From: Micromonospora antibiotica | GTDB taxonomy: Bacteria; Actinomycetota; Actinomycetes; Mycobacteriales; Micromonosporaceae | Direction of reading: 5' to 3' | DNA length: 64,000 bases | Assembly: GCF_017599305.1 (NCBI RefSeq) | Contig: NZ_JAGFWR010000006.1 | Coordinates: 265,932 to 329,931, forward strand | Part shown: positions 1 through 9,440 of the stretch, in pieces | Layout: each line of letters starts with the position of its first letter | Position numbering within the stretch: the stretch's first letter is position 1 | Notes under the pieces: generated by a model | The model's database searches: none | What the model was told of the DNA's origin: nothing | The model's input: the letters and a program-made list of their open reading frames with translations, nothing else | Position numbers and translations under genes: made by a program

Positions 1-415
1 GCTGCTCCGGGCTGAGGCCGAGCAGCCTGCGGACCCCACTGGTCAGCCGGGGACCCTCCGGCGGTAGGTACATGTCGGGGCCGGCCTCGCCACGGACCAT
101 CCTGGCCACGTCCATGCCGTCCGGCAGCAGCGGCCCGATGACCTCCGCCGCCTGCTCCATGACCTGTTCCTTCGCCTCGGCGAAGGTCTGCATGATGGTG
201 GCCTGCAACTCGGTCGGGGTCATCCGCCGGTACGCACCGGTCGGGAAGCCGATCTCGGTCAGCACGCCGTTCTGCCCGACGGTGACCGTCACTTCGCGGC
301 GGGGGGAGGTGGCGGAGCCCCGCACCTTCCCCATCCGTTCCTGAAGGTCGGTCAGGCCGCTGCGCTGGCGTTCGTACTCCGCGAACAGCTTCTCGACCCG
401 TTCGTCGAAGCTCAT
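1..415 (-). CDS. YbaB/EbfC-like protein, 3' end cut by window edge
   Basis: Read on the minus strand from an ATG at 413-415, this frame stays open to the left edge, so the C-terminus is missing. The protein starts MSFDERVEKLFAEYERQ, continues as a charged helix, then a short beta segment (VTVTVGQNGVLTEIGF) and a second helix (LQATIMQTFAEAKEQ). Helix-beta-helix with a central glycine turn is the layout of the YbaB/EbfC nucleoid-associated family, whose members often flank actinobacterial type VII loci. It is divergent from the ESX genes that begin at 708, and a second YbaB-like gene lies at 18514-18822. DNA binding is inferred from the family only. Confidence 0.72.
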   Translation of the reverse strand, partial: MSFDERVEKLFAEYERQRSGLTDLQERMGKVRGSATSPRREVTVTVGQNGVLTEIGFPTGAYRRMTPTELQATIMQTFAEAKEQVMEQAAEVIGPLLPDGMDVARMVRGEAGPDMYLPPEGPRLTSGVRRLLGLSPEQ

Positions 416-707
416 CGTCGACCCCCTTCCGCCGCGGACCCCAGTACAGGACCGGCCCCGCCGGGGGTGGAAGGGGCGGGCCGCTTTCCGGGCAGGAACG
501 TGCAGGGTCTCTTCCCGACCGTACGGTCGCCGGCGTGCCGTCGGCCGCCGGACGTCGAGGGGGGAAGTAGGCAAGGTTGAGCTGTCATTCGGACATCGAC
601 CCGGTGCGGAGCTTGCCGCGGACGGCCGGTCGCCAGCAATCTTCGGCACGGCGGACGCCGAGCAGGGAGTTCGACGTCGTCTTCGCAACGTACGACGAGG
701 GGAGTTC
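416..707. other. Divergent intergenic region upstream of the ESX operon
   Basis: About 290 bp between the divergent YbaB-like gene and the first WXG100 gene. It must carry promoters for both directions, but I see no convincing -35/-10 pair. A strong Shine-Dalgarno stretch (GAGGGGAG, 697-704) sits just before the ATG at 708. Confidence 0.4.
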
Positions 708-1031
708 ATGGTGACCATGCCAACGGTGCAGACCACCGACCCGGGCATGCAGGCGGCGGCCACCGAGTTCGCCAACAAGGCCCAGGAGTTCGTCGGCCAC
801 CTGCGTTACGTCAACGGGCAGATGGCCATCCTCCAGGGGAGCTGGCACGGCACCGCTTCCACCACCTTCAACCAGGCGATGGACAACTGGGAGCGGGCCT
901 TCCAGGTCATCATCGACAAGCTGCTGAACATGATGGACGTGATGGGCGCCACGACCGCCGGTTATCGGGCGGCCGAGGAGGAAGCCTCGCAGACCGCCAG
1001 CTCCTTCCTGACGGCACTTCCCGGAGTCTGA
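708..1031 (+). CDS. WXG100 (EsxA/EsxB-like) secreted protein
   Basis: A 107-residue, almost entirely helical protein with a W-H-G turn (GSWHGTAS, about residues 45-52) between two amphipathic helices. This size and helix-WXG-helix hairpin define the WXG100 family, substrates and structural partners of type VII secretion. The start is ATG 708 behind GAGGGGAG; a GTG three bases later would also work. A second WXG100-type gene follows after 27 bp, so the two probably form a heterodimer as in EsxA/EsxB pairs. The third position of the motif is G, so the motif is intact. Confidence 0.9.
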   Translation: MVTMPTVQTTDPGMQAAATEFANKAQEFVGHLRYVNGQMAILQGSWHGTASTTFNQAMDNWERAFQVIIDKLLNMMDVMGATTAGYRAAEEEASQTASSFLTALPGV

Positions 1032-1058
1032 CCCCCACCTCTGCGAAAGGACCCGCAG

Positions 1059-1361
1059 GTGTCCAATTACCGGTTCGACTTCAACCAGGCCGACGCCACC
1101 CTGTACGACATGAATCGCGTCAACGGCCGGATCTCGGGCGCGCTGGACGAGATGGAACGCAACGTCGAGCGGAGCATCGAGGACTGGTCCGGTGATGCCC
1201 GCAGCGCCTACCACGTGGCGAAGGCCGAGTGGCGCAGTGCCGCGGACGAGATGACGGTGCAGCTCGAACAGGCCCGCCGGACGCTGCTGGCGATCTCGGA
1301 CAACTACGGGACCACCGAGCAGCGGCACACCAAGATCTGGAACCAGGTCCGCGGCGGTTGA
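1059..1361 (+). CDS. WXG100 (EsxA/EsxB-like) secreted protein
   Basis: A 100-residue helical hairpin with a W-S-G turn (IEDWSGDARSAY, near residue 43), the hallmark of WXG100 proteins. It uses GTG 1059 behind GAAAGGA. It lies directly after another WXG100 gene and upstream of the eccC, eccD and eccB homologues. The likely role is one half of a secreted heterodimer recognised by the EccC ATPase. The very C-terminus is short and polar, and I could not assign an export motif with confidence. Confidence 0.9.
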   Translation: MSNYRFDFNQADATLYDMNRVNGRISGALDEMERNVERSIEDWSGDARSAYHVAKAEWRSAADEMTVQLEQARRTLLAISDNYGTTEQRHTKIWNQVRGG

Positions 1362-1455
1362 GTGCAGGCCGGCTGCCGGGGCTGGTGTCCCCCCGGCAGC
1401 CGGTGCCCCCGGCACCAGTTCCTAGAGCCGGCCGCGCAGGAGAGGTGGTGGACGG

Positions 1456-2382
1456 ATGGCTTCCATCGATTTCAGCTATCCCAACGACAGGGCCATCGAC
1501 CAGATAGGGATCCTGGACGAGTTCAACCGCGGCGAGGTCGACGGATATTCGCAGAAGCATCCGGATGGCTGGATACAGGCGGTCATCGACCGCGTCCAGG
1601 CCGACATCGCGTCGAGCAACCGTCAGTACGACAAGGTCGACTGGTCGGACTACACGACGGAGGAGCGGGCCGCCTGGGACTGGTACACGGCGGAGGTGAC
1701 CGACACCGACAGCTGGAAAGAGCTGGTCGAGGACTACAAGAAGAACGATGTTCCCGCCGAGGACTCGATCCACTGGGACAGGTTCGACGAGTCCGACCAC
1801 CTCGACATCGACGGGCGGTTCTCCCCACCCGACGTCCGGGTCCACTCCGGCGGTGGCGACAACAAGGACGGGGACCTGAAGGTCAGCACCGAGGCCATCC
1901 GGTACTTCGCCAACTCCATCGGGGAGCTCTTCGACCACCCGGACGGCAAGGGCGGCAGCACCATGCTCAAGTCGGCTGACGAACTCGCGGAGCTGGAGGT
2001 GCTGCCCGGTCTGTTCGCCGTGGCCGAGGTCATGCGGCGCAAGATCCACGGCAGTGGCGAGAGCACGGGTCTGGTCGGCGACACCCAGGGCCTGCTGACG
2101 AAGATCCACGAGACGCTCTACACCCTCCGCCTGAGCCTGCTCGAGATGGCCGACTCGTACGAGCTCACCGAGGAGGGCAACGCGCGGACCGGCAAGGACT
2201 TCGAGAAGCGGACCAAGGAGTTCAACACCATGACCGCGGAGGAGTTCGGCAACGCCATGGCCGATCCGTGGGGGCACATCAAGGACATCGGTGACTACGG
2301 CAACACCAGTTCCTCGGGTACGGGCGGCACTGGCGGATCAGGTGACGGCGGCGGGAAGGAGTCGGGTGACAAGGAAAAGTAA
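1456..2382 (+). CDS. ESX locus-associated helical protein, hypothetical
   Basis: A 308-residue acidic protein with no family I can name. The N-terminus is rich in D/W/Y and predicted polar, the centre (about residues 135-265) is helical, and the last 25 residues are a Gly/Ser-rich tail (GGTGGSGDGGGKESGDKEK). A YxxxE sequence (YELTE, near residue 235) follows the long helix and resembles the YxxxD/E export signal of type VII substrates. Start ATG 1456 is preceded by GGAGAGGTGGT. Its place between the WXG100 pair and the Pro-rich protein suggests a secreted or secretion-associated partner. The function is unknown. Confidence 0.7.
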   Translation: MASIDFSYPNDRAIDQIGILDEFNRGEVDGYSQKHPDGWIQAVIDRVQADIASSNRQYDKVDWSDYTTEERAAWDWYTAEVTDTDSWKELVEDYKKNDVPAEDSIHWDRFDESDHLDIDGRFSPPDVRVHSGGGDNKDGDLKVSTEAIRYFANSIGELFDHPDGKGGSTMLKSADELAELEVLPGLFAVAEVMRRKIHGSGESTGLVGDTQGLLTKIHETLYTLRLSLLEMADSYELTEEGNARTGKDFEKRTKEFNTMTAEEFGNAMADPWGHIKDIGDYGNTSSSGTGGTGGSGDGGGKESGDKEK

Positions 2383-2460
2383 CCGTCGCGGCCGGCTGGG
2401 CCGCACGGTGGTGCCCGTCGGCGTCCGCACATCCATCTAGGGTCTCGGTGTAGGTAGGGC

Positions 2461-5118
2461 ATGGGCGATTCAGACTCGGGCACGGAACAGGACTGGACCC
2501 ACTCCGCGGACCCGAAGGCGACCTTTCCTCCGACCAACGTGCAGATCGACGATCTCAGCGATCTGGAGAACTGGGCGCGGATGGATCCCCCCGGTTGGCG
2601 TCGGATCAAGGCGGCGATCAACGGCGGGTCGGCCATCGAGAGCGAAGCCGGACACGACTACGCCGCGACCCTGGTCAACCACCAGACCCTGATCGAGGCT
2701 GCCAACGCGTTCCAGCGGACGTACAACCTGCTGCACTGGCTGGAGACGTTCATCAGCCTGCACACGGCCGCGATCGCCGGCGAGGGCAAGCCCTGGCAGG
2801 GCAAGGCGGCCGAGGCGTTCCTGGCGAAGATGGACTACCTCAGCAGGTACCTGGGCGAGCAGGCGGACCGGCTGCTCGGCGGCGACGGCATGCCCGGGAC
2901 CACGAGCGTGCCACACCAGCTGATGATGAGCGGCAGCTATCTGAAGTGGGCGCAGGAGCAACTCGACTACCTCGACGTGGAGTGGGCGAAGATCGCCGCT
3001 GCCAACCATGCCAACCACACGGCTGGCGGCAACGTGGCGATCAGCTCCACCCGGTTCGCCCGGCCCATGACGGATCAGATGCTCCAGGTCGCACAGGTGC
3101 TGGCCAAGCAGTACGCACAGTTGAACTTCGGCCCGGTCAGCGCACCCGCAGGTGACGGCAGCCTCGGCCCCGAAGGTCCGACAACCCCGCCGCCCCCGAC
3201 GGCCGACCCGCCGACGACGCCGCCCCCGCCGACCGATCCGCCGACCGACCGACCGCTGCCGACCGACCCGCCGACCGAGCGGCCTTCGCCGACGGAGCCG
3301 CCGACCGATCCGCCGGCGAGACGGCCAGCCGATCCCCCGACGGCGCCGCCCCCGGACGGATCGCTGCCGACCCCGCGGCCGGCCGGGCCGCCGCCGGACC
3401 CGGCGCCGCCACCCGGCGCCGGCCCTGCCGACCCACCCGCTGGTGGCCCGCCTGTCGGGCAGCCGCCCCGCAGCAATCTGCGCGGCGATCCGCCGGGCGC
3501 CGACGGCCCGCCGCTTCCCGGCCGGCCGCCCGGCACCGATCCGTCCGGCGGCGACGGTCTGCCCGGTTTCGACCCCCCGGTCGTCGGCGCTCCACCTGGC
3601 TCCGGCCCCGATGGGGGCGATGGCGTACCGGGCGGGATCGTCCCGCCGGTGATCCCGGGCCCGCCGGGCACCGGAAAACCGGGCGGTGGCAACACCCCGC
3701 CGCCCGTACCGCCCATCGGCGAGCCCCCCGACGGGGTCGGCGGTGGCCCGGTGCCACCCGGCGGAGCCAACCCACCCGGCGGAGCCAACCCACCCGGCGG
3801 AGCCAACCCACCCGGCGGAATCGAGCCACCCGGCGGGGGCAGCCCACCCGGCGGAATCGAGCCACCCGGCGGAATCGAACCGCCCGGCGGGGGCAGCCCG
3901 CCGGGAGGCGGGCAGACGCCCGGCGGCGGTCCGCTGCCGCCCGCTGCACCGATGCCGGGGACGCCGGGATCACCAGGTGCCGGAGCTGGCGGTGGATCGG
4001 GGGTGGAACGCCCGGACTCCTCCGGACTGGTCGACGGCGACCCGGACGACTGGATCCCCGACACCCTCCAACCCGGCGATCCGTCCGCCCCCGGCGGCGC
4101 CACCCCCGGCGGCGCCGGGGGCAGGGATCCCCAGTCCGGGCAGGTACCGGGAGGCGGTGTGCCGCTGGTACCGCCGATGCCGGGTGCTCCGGGTTCGCCC
4201 GGATCGGGTGCCGGTGACGGTTCGACGCCGGAGCGCCCGGACGCCGCCGGCCTGGTCGACGGTGACGAGTCGGACTGGCAACCCGCCACGGGCGGGGTGG
4301 GTCCTCCGTCCGCTCCCGGGGGTGCCGCTGCCGGTGGCGCGGGTCTGGCGCAACGACCCGGCCTCGGCGATCCGCCGCCGGGTGCCGTACCGCCGCCGGG
4401 TGCCGGGCCGGTGCCGGCGACCGGACTGCCGCCCCTGCCGGGTGTTCCGGGTTCGCCCGGGTCGGGCACCGGTGACGGTTCGACGCCGGAGCGCCCGGAC
4501 GCCGCCGGCCTGGTCGAGGGCGACACCGCGGACTGGGAGACGCCCGGCTCGCACCCGCCCGTCGGGCCACAGGCGCCCACCGGTACGCCGGCCGGACGGC
4601 CGGGCCGCCACGCCACGCCGGTCGAGCGGGCCACCGCGCCGACGCCCGCCAGCGACTCCGACACCGGTACGCCGACGGCAGCGGTCCCGCCCGGGCCACC
4701 GCTGGCCACCGGCGGGCGGGACCGGGATGCCGCGCGGCACCCCGACGCCGACCTGGTCACGGCGGACGAACGGACCTGGGAGGACGGCGATGCCCCCGCC
4801 GTCGATGCCGGTGCGCCGGAGGGCGGGTCCGGCCGGACGAGCGCCGCCCCGGCGGCGTCGATCGTGGTCCTCGGCGTACCGCTGCCGGTGCCCGGGGCCG
4901 CTGAGGAACAGCCGCCGGTCGACCGGCCGGACGCCGCCGAGCTGCTGCGGGCGGCGGAGTCCACCTGGACCGGTGTCGAGCCGGCTGCGGACGACGCCCG
5001 GGTGCCGGTCGTGCGGCCCGCCGAGCACACCGTCGACACGTCGGGGTGGGACGACACCGCGGACATCTGGTGGTTGTCCGGCGACCCCGAAGGTTCAGGA
5101 GGGACGACCGATGGCTGA
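2461..5118 (+). CDS. Giant Pro/Gly-rich ESX protein with WXG/PPE-like N-terminus
   Basis: An 885-residue protein. Residues 1-220 are helical and include a W-Q-G turn (KPWQGKAAEAF, near 120), resembling the WXG/PPE-type head seen in long type VII substrates. From about 225 to 515 it becomes almost pure Pro, Gly, Asp and Thr, including six-residue PGGANP/PGGIEP/PGGGSP repeats. The C-terminal 370 residues carry five copies of a degenerate motif like RPDAAGLVDGDESDW (starting near residues 517, 592, 678, 760 and 822). It ends with a Trp-rich acidic tail (GWDDTADIWW). There is no signal peptide, which fits ESX export. The next gene overlaps its end by 8 bp. The role of the repeats is unknown. Confidence 0.75.
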   Translation: MGDSDSGTEQDWTHSADPKATFPPTNVQIDDLSDLENWARMDPPGWRRIKAAINGGSAIESEAGHDYAATLVNHQTLIEAANAFQRTYNLLHWLETFISLHTAAIAGEGKPWQGKAAEAFLAKMDYLSRYLGEQADRLLGGDGMPGTTSVPHQLMMSGSYLKWAQEQLDYLDVEWAKIAAANHANHTAGGNVAISSTRFARPMTDQMLQVAQVLAKQYAQLNFGPVSAPAGDGSLGPEGPTTPPPPTADPPTTPPPPTDPPTDRPLPTDPPTERPSPTEPPTDPPARRPADPPTAPPPDGSLPTPRPAGPPPDPAPPPGAGPADPPAGGPPVGQPPRSNLRGDPPGADGPPLPGRPPGTDPSGGDGLPGFDPPVVGAPPGSGPDGGDGVPGGIVPPVIPGPPGTGKPGGGNTPPPVPPIGEPPDGVGGGPVPPGGANPPGGANPPGGANPPGGIEPPGGGSPPGGIEPPGGIEPPGGGSPPGGGQTPGGGPLPPAAPMPGTPGSPGAGAGGGSGVERPDSSGLVDGDPDDWIPDTLQPGDPSAPGGATPGGAGGRDPQSGQVPGGGVPLVPPMPGAPGSPGSGAGDGSTPERPDAAGLVDGDESDWQPATGGVGPPSAPGGAAAGGAGLAQRPGLGDPPPGAVPPPGAGPVPATGLPPLPGVPGSPGSGTGDGSTPERPDAAGLVEGDTADWETPGSHPPVGPQAPTGTPAGRPGRHATPVERATAPTPASDSDTGTPTAAVPPGPPLATGGRDRDAARHPDADLVTADERTWEDGDAPAVDAGAPEGGSGRTSAAPAASIVVLGVPLPVPGAAEEQPPVDRPDAAELLRAAESTWTGVEPAADDARVPVVRPAEHTVDTSGWDDTADIWWLSGDPEGSGGTTDG
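3754..3912 (+). repeat. 18-bp in-frame tandem repeats (PGGxxP)
   Basis: A coding tandem repeat inside the Pro-rich protein. The unit CCCGGCGGAGCCAACCCA and variants encode PGGANP three times, then PGGIEP and PGGGSP in alternation. Copies are nearly identical at the DNA level, so the tract probably expands and contracts by slippage or recombination. Confidence 0.9.
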
Positions 5119-5461
5119 CGAGAGCGGTCCGCCGCCCCTGAGGGCGTGGCGGCGGGAGCGTCCGACGGTCCCGCCCGGCGGGGGGCGACCGACGATGTGC
5201 GGCGGCCCGCAGTACACCGCCGCCGAACGCCTTGAGTTGATGCGCGAGAAGCAGCGGGTGATGGACGAGGCGGCCCGCCACGAGCGGGTGGAGGCCGAGA
5301 CGCGGGAGGCCGCCAGGCGCCGCCCCGCGAAGCCGACCGACGAGGAGGACGGGTACCTCACCGCGGAACACCCCCGCCCCGACCGGTACGCGGTCACCCT
5401 GCTCCGGCAGGACGATTCGGCCTGGGGCGGCGGCGGGGCGGGCCCGGGGGTGCTCGGATGA
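5111..5461 (+). CDS. Small hypothetical protein of the ESX locus
   Basis: A 116-residue basic protein starting at ATG 5111 behind CAGGAGGGAC, overlapping the previous gene by 8 bp, with EccC starting 20 bp after its stop. The first 35 residues are Arg/Pro/Gly-rich, the middle (about 38-80) is a charged helix with many Glu and Arg, and the end is Gly-rich. There are no membrane segments or catalytic motifs. The tight coupling on both sides suggests co-production with the Pro-rich protein and the motor. I do not recognise the family. Confidence 0.65.
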   Translation: MADESGPPPLRAWRRERPTVPPGGGRPTMCGGPQYTAAERLELMREKQRVMDEAARHERVEAETREAARRRPAKPTDEEDGYLTAEHPRPDRYAVTLLRQDDSAWGGGGAGPGVLG

Positions 5462-5480
5462 GTAACGACGGTACGCCGGC

Positions 5481-8400
5481 ATGAGCACGGTCACGGTCAA
5501 GCGTCCGCCCCGCGCGAGCGGCCCGGAGGCCCCGGGCGGGCAGGTCGAACTGCAGGAGCCGCCGTTGATGGCGGAGGAGGCACCGCTCGACTTCCGGTCG
5601 TTCGCCATGATCATGCCGATGGGTCTCGGTATGGGGGGAATGATAGCCATGTTCGGCCTCTACAGCCGGGCCCCGGTGATGTACGTGATGGGCGGGGCGA
5701 TGGCCGGTGGGATGCTGATCATGGGCTTGATGCAGGTCGGCCGGGCGGCAGCCGAGCGCAAGCGGCAGATGCGCGGCGAGCGCCGCGACTTCCTACGGTA
5801 CGTCGCCCAACTCCGCCGGCAGGCACGCAAGGCCGCCGAGCAGCAGCGCCAGGCGGTGATCTGGAACAACCCGCAGCCGGAGTGGCTCTGGTCGGTGGCG
5901 ATGAGCAGCCGACTCTGGGAGCGACGGCCCAGCCACGAGGACTTCGGCCGGGTCCGGATCGGGCTCGGCCGACAGGACGCGATGCTGCGGTTCACGCCCC
6001 CGCAGACGAAGCCGATCGAGGACCTCGAACCACTCGCCTCGATCTCGTTGCGCCGCTTCTCCGAGGCGTACCGGACGGTCTCCGGCGTCCCGACCTCGGT
6101 GGGCCTGCGCAGCTTCACCAGCGTCGAGTTCTCCGGTGACGCGACGGCGGCCGTCGACCTGGTCCGAGCCATGGTGGCCGCGATGGTGACCCTGCACGCA
6201 CCGGACGACCTGCGGGTGGCGGTCCTCGCACCGGAGGTCCACCGGGGCACGTGGGACTGGATCAAGTGGCTGCCACACAACGCCCACCCGACCGCCTTTG
6301 ACGCCGCGGGCCCGGTGCGGATGTTCGCCGGCAGCCACGAGGAGCTGACCGACCTGCTCGGCCCGGAGATCACCGACCGGGGCGATCATGATCGGGAGGC
6401 GCGACCGTCGGCCACCGAACCGTTCGTGGTGATCATCGCGCACCTGACCGACGTACCGGACAGCTCGCGGCTGCTCGGCGCGGGCATCCGCAACGTGGTC
6501 CTGCTGGATCTGACCGGCCAGATGCCCGGCGGGCCCAGGGTGCTGCGGTTGACGCTGGACGGGGACCAGGTCGTGTTCCCCGCCGGCGACACCACCGGAT
6601 CGGCGGCGCGGGACCGCCTCGGCGGCGCCGGGTGCGAGGCACTGGCCCGGATCATCGCCCCCAAGCGCACCAGCGGCACCCTCGACGTGGTCGAGGAGCC
6701 ACTGGAGAGCGACTTCGAACTGACCACCCTGCTCGGCATCCGGGACGCGCACACCTTCGACGTCGCGGCACTGTGGCGGACCCGCGCCCCCCAGCGCAAC
6801 CGGCTCACCGTGCCGATCGGTGTCACCGAGGGCGGAGAGGTCATCGAGCTGGATCTCAAGGAGTCCGCACAGGGCGGGATGGGACCGCACGGGCTGCTCA
6901 TCGGGGCGACCGGTTCCGGCAAGAGCGAGTTGCTGCGGACCCTGGTCTGCGCGCTGGCCGCCACCCACTCGTCGGAGATCCTCAACCTGGTGCTGGTGGA
7001 CTTCAAGGGCGGGGCGACCTTCCTCGGGATGGAGAAGCTGCCGCACACCTCGGCCGTGATCACCAACCTCGCCGACGAGCTGCCGCTCGTCGACCGGATG
7101 CAGGACGCGCTCAACGGGGAGATGACCCGCCGCCAGGAGATGTTGCGGGCCAGCGGGTACTCCTCGCTGTTCGACTACGAGAAGGCCCGCGCCGCCGGCG
7201 TCCAGCTGGTGCCGTTCCCGGTCCTGCTGATCATCGTCGACGAGTTCAGCGAGCTGCTCTCCAGCAAGAGCGAGTTCATGGATCTCTTCGTCTCGATCGG
7301 CCGGCTCGGCCGGTCGCTCGGGGTGCACCTGCTGCTCGCCTCGCAACGGTTGGACGAGGGGCGGATCAACCGGGTCGAGGGCCACCTGTCGTACCGCCTC
7401 GCCCTGCGCACCTTCTCGTCGATGGAGTCACGGTCGGTGATCGGCGTCGGTAAGGCCTACGAGTTGCCGCCCGAACCCGGCAACGGCTACCTGAAGATCG
7501 ACACCAGCAATCTGGTCCGGTTCAAGTCCGCCTACGTCTCCGGGCCCTACCAGGGCAACGGGCTGGCCGACGGTGGGGACGACCAGGGCGAACGGATCGA
7601 GGCCGAGGTCGTTGCGTTCACCACCCGGCAGGTCGCGGTCCGGCACGATCCGGGCCGCACCCGGGCTGCCGATCCGGTCGACGAACCCGAGCCGTCGCAG
7701 GCCGAGAACGCCACCGGGCCGAGTCTGGTGGAGGTGCTGCTCGACCGGATCGCCGGTTTCGGCCCGCCGGCCCGCCAGGTGTGGCTCCCGCCGCTGTCGA
7801 CCGCGCCCAGCCTGGACACGCTGCTACCGAGCGTCGTACCGGATCCCGTGCGGGGCATGACCGTGGACGACCCGGGCGCGCAGGGACGGCTGCGGGTGCC
7901 GGTCGGCATCGTCGACCGTCCCGCCGACCAGCTGCGGGAACTGCTCACCATCGACCTGGGTGGGGCGGACGGGCACGTCGGCATCGCCGGAGCGCCGCAG
8001 AGCGGCAAGTCCGCGCTGCTGCGCAGCGTGATCCTCGCGCTGGCGCTCACCAACACCCCGCGCGAGGTGCAGTTCTACGGGCTCGATTTCGGCGGCGGCG
8101 GTCTCGCCTCGCTCGCCGGGCTGCCCCACATCGGCTCCATCGCGACCCGGATGGAACGCGACCGGGTGGTCCGCACGATCGAGGAGGTCTGGCAGGTCAT
8201 GGAGCGGCGCGAGTACGAGTTCGCCAACCGTGGCCTCGACTCGATCGGCAGCTATCTGGCGGCCCGCGCCCGGGGCGAGATCAACGACCCGTACGGTCAC
8301 GTGTTCCTGGTCGTCGACGGCTGGTACACGATGAAGCAGGACTTCAGCGACCTGGAGACCCGGTTCCAGGAGCTGGCCTCCCGGGGGCTGTCGTTCGGCA

Positions 8401-9440
8401 TCCACGTGATCGTCTCCACCACCCGCTGGTCGGAGATGCGGACCTGGCTGCGGGATCTGCTCGGCACCCGGCTGGAGCTGCGGCTCGCGGACTCGATGGA
8501 GTCCGAGGTGGGCTCACGCCGGGCGGCCACCGTGCCGTCCCAGCCGGGGCGGGGCCTGACCAACGAGGGCCTGCACTTCCTCGGGGCGCTCCCCCGGATG
8601 GACGGTAGTTCGTCGGTGGCGGACCTCGCCGAGGCGACCAAGTCGACGGTCGAGGAGATCAGCACGTTCTGGACCGGACCGGCCGCGCCCGGCGTCCGGA
8701 TGCTTCCCACCCAGTTGCCGGTGGAGAGCCTGCCGGTGCCGGAACCGGCCTTCAAGGTCTGCATCGGGCGCGACGAACAACGGCTGGCCCCGGTGTGGCA
8801 CGACTTCATGGTCACCCCGCACCTGCTGGTCCTCGGCGACAACGAGACCGGCAAGTCGAACCTGCTCCGGCTGGTGCTGCGGGCCATCCAGCAGCACTAC
8901 ACGCCGGCCCAGGCCAAGGTCGTCCTCGGTGACTCACGACGCGACCTCGACACCGCCATCACCCCCGACTACCAGGTCGGGTTCGGCTTCACCGGCGACC
9001 GGCTCCAGGAGTTGGCCGGGCAGACCGCCGTCTCGATGAACCGTCGGGTGCCCGGGCCGGAGATCTCCTCCGAGCGGATGCGCCGACGCGACTGGTGGGA
9101 GGGGCCGGAGCTGTTCGTCATCGTCGACGACTACGACCTGATGACCCGCTCGTCCGCTCCGGGTTCCGCACTCGATCCGCTGCTGCCGATGCTGGCGCAG
9201 GGGGTCTACATCGGACTGCACGTGATCGTCGCCCGCAGCACCTCGGGGGCGATGCGAGCCATGATGGACCCGGTCCTGCGCCGCATGTGGGAACTCGGCA
9301 CCCCGGCCGCGCTGCTGTCGTACCCGAAGGAAGAGGGCAAGTTCCTCGGTGAGGCGGCACCACGCCGACTGCCACCCGGACGTGCCCAACTGGCCACCCG
9401 CCGCAGCGTCAAGCTGATCCAGACCGGACACGTCACATGA
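5481..9440 (+). CDS. eccC: EccC type VII secretion motor ATPase (fused EccCa-EccCb)
   Basis: A 1319-residue FtsK/SpoIIIE-type protein, the full length of a fused EccC. An N-terminal Met/Gly-rich stretch (about residues 42-90) forms two membrane segments. Three ATPase domains follow with P-loops GATGSGKS (near 474), GAPQSGKS (near 836) and GDNETGKS (near 1119). A Walker B-like LLIIVDEF is seen in the first domain. EccC recognises WXG100 substrates and powers their export across the inner membrane. The gene starts at ATG 5481 and its stop overlaps the eccD start (ATGA, 9437-9440), showing translational coupling. Confidence 0.96.
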   Translation: MSTVTVKRPPRASGPEAPGGQVELQEPPLMAEEAPLDFRSFAMIMPMGLGMGGMIAMFGLYSRAPVMYVMGGAMAGGMLIMGLMQVGRAAAERKRQMRGERRDFLRYVAQLRRQARKAAEQQRQAVIWNNPQPEWLWSVAMSSRLWERRPSHEDFGRVRIGLGRQDAMLRFTPPQTKPIEDLEPLASISLRRFSEAYRTVSGVPTSVGLRSFTSVEFSGDATAAVDLVRAMVAAMVTLHAPDDLRVAVLAPEVHRGTWDWIKWLPHNAHPTAFDAAGPVRMFAGSHEELTDLLGPEITDRGDHDREARPSATEPFVVIIAHLTDVPDSSRLLGAGIRNVVLLDLTGQMPGGPRVLRLTLDGDQVVFPAGDTTGSAARDRLGGAGCEALARIIAPKRTSGTLDVVEEPLESDFELTTLLGIRDAHTFDVAALWRTRAPQRNRLTVPIGVTEGGEVIELDLKESAQGGMGPHGLLIGATGSGKSELLRTLVCALAATHSSEILNLVLVDFKGGATFLGMEKLPHTSAVITNLADELPLVDRMQDALNGEMTRRQEMLRASGYSSLFDYEKARAAGVQLVPFPVLLIIVDEFSELLSSKSEFMDLFVSIGRLGRSLGVHLLLASQRLDEGRINRVEGHLSYRLALRTFSSMESRSVIGVGKAYELPPEPGNGYLKIDTSNLVRFKSAYVSGPYQGNGLADGGDDQGERIEAEVVAFTTRQVAVRHDPGRTRAADPVDEPEPSQAENATGPSLVEVLLDRIAGFGPPARQVWLPPLSTAPSLDTLLPSVVPDPVRGMTVDDPGAQGRLRVPVGIVDRPADQLRELLTIDLGGADGHVGIAGAPQSGKSALLRSVILALALTNTPREVQFYGLDFGGGGLASLAGLPHIGSIATRMERDRVVRTIEEVWQVMERREYEFANRGLDSIGSYLAARARGEINDPYGHVFLVVDGWYTMKQDFSDLETRFQELASRGLSFGIHVIVSTTRWSEMRTWLRDLLGTRLELRLADSMESEVGSRRAATVPSQPGRGLTNEGLHFLGALPRMDGSSSVADLAEATKSTVEEISTFWTGPAAPGVRMLPTQLPVESLPVPEPAFKVCIGRDEQRLAPVWHDFMVTPHLLVLGDNETGKSNLLRLVLRAIQQHYTPAQAKVVLGDSRRDLDTAITPDYQVGFGFTGDRLQELAGQTAVSMNRRVPGPEISSERMRRRDWWEGPELFVIVDDYDLMTRSSAPGSALDPLLPMLAQGVYIGLHVIVARSTSGAMRAMMDPVLRRMWELGTPAALLSYPKEEGKFLGEAAPRRLPPGRAQLATRRSVKLIQTGHVT

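Noticed and set aside
3075..5066. 663-codon minus-strand Pro/Gly/Ser frame
   Set aside because: An antisense reading of the Pro/Gly repeat protein, which is itself repetitive in several frames; the + strand has the WXG-like head and acidic-Trp motifs.
5793..7385. 530-codon minus-strand frame opposite eccC
   Set aside because: A shadow of the FtsK-type ATPase; no motif and His/Asp/Gly-rich composition.
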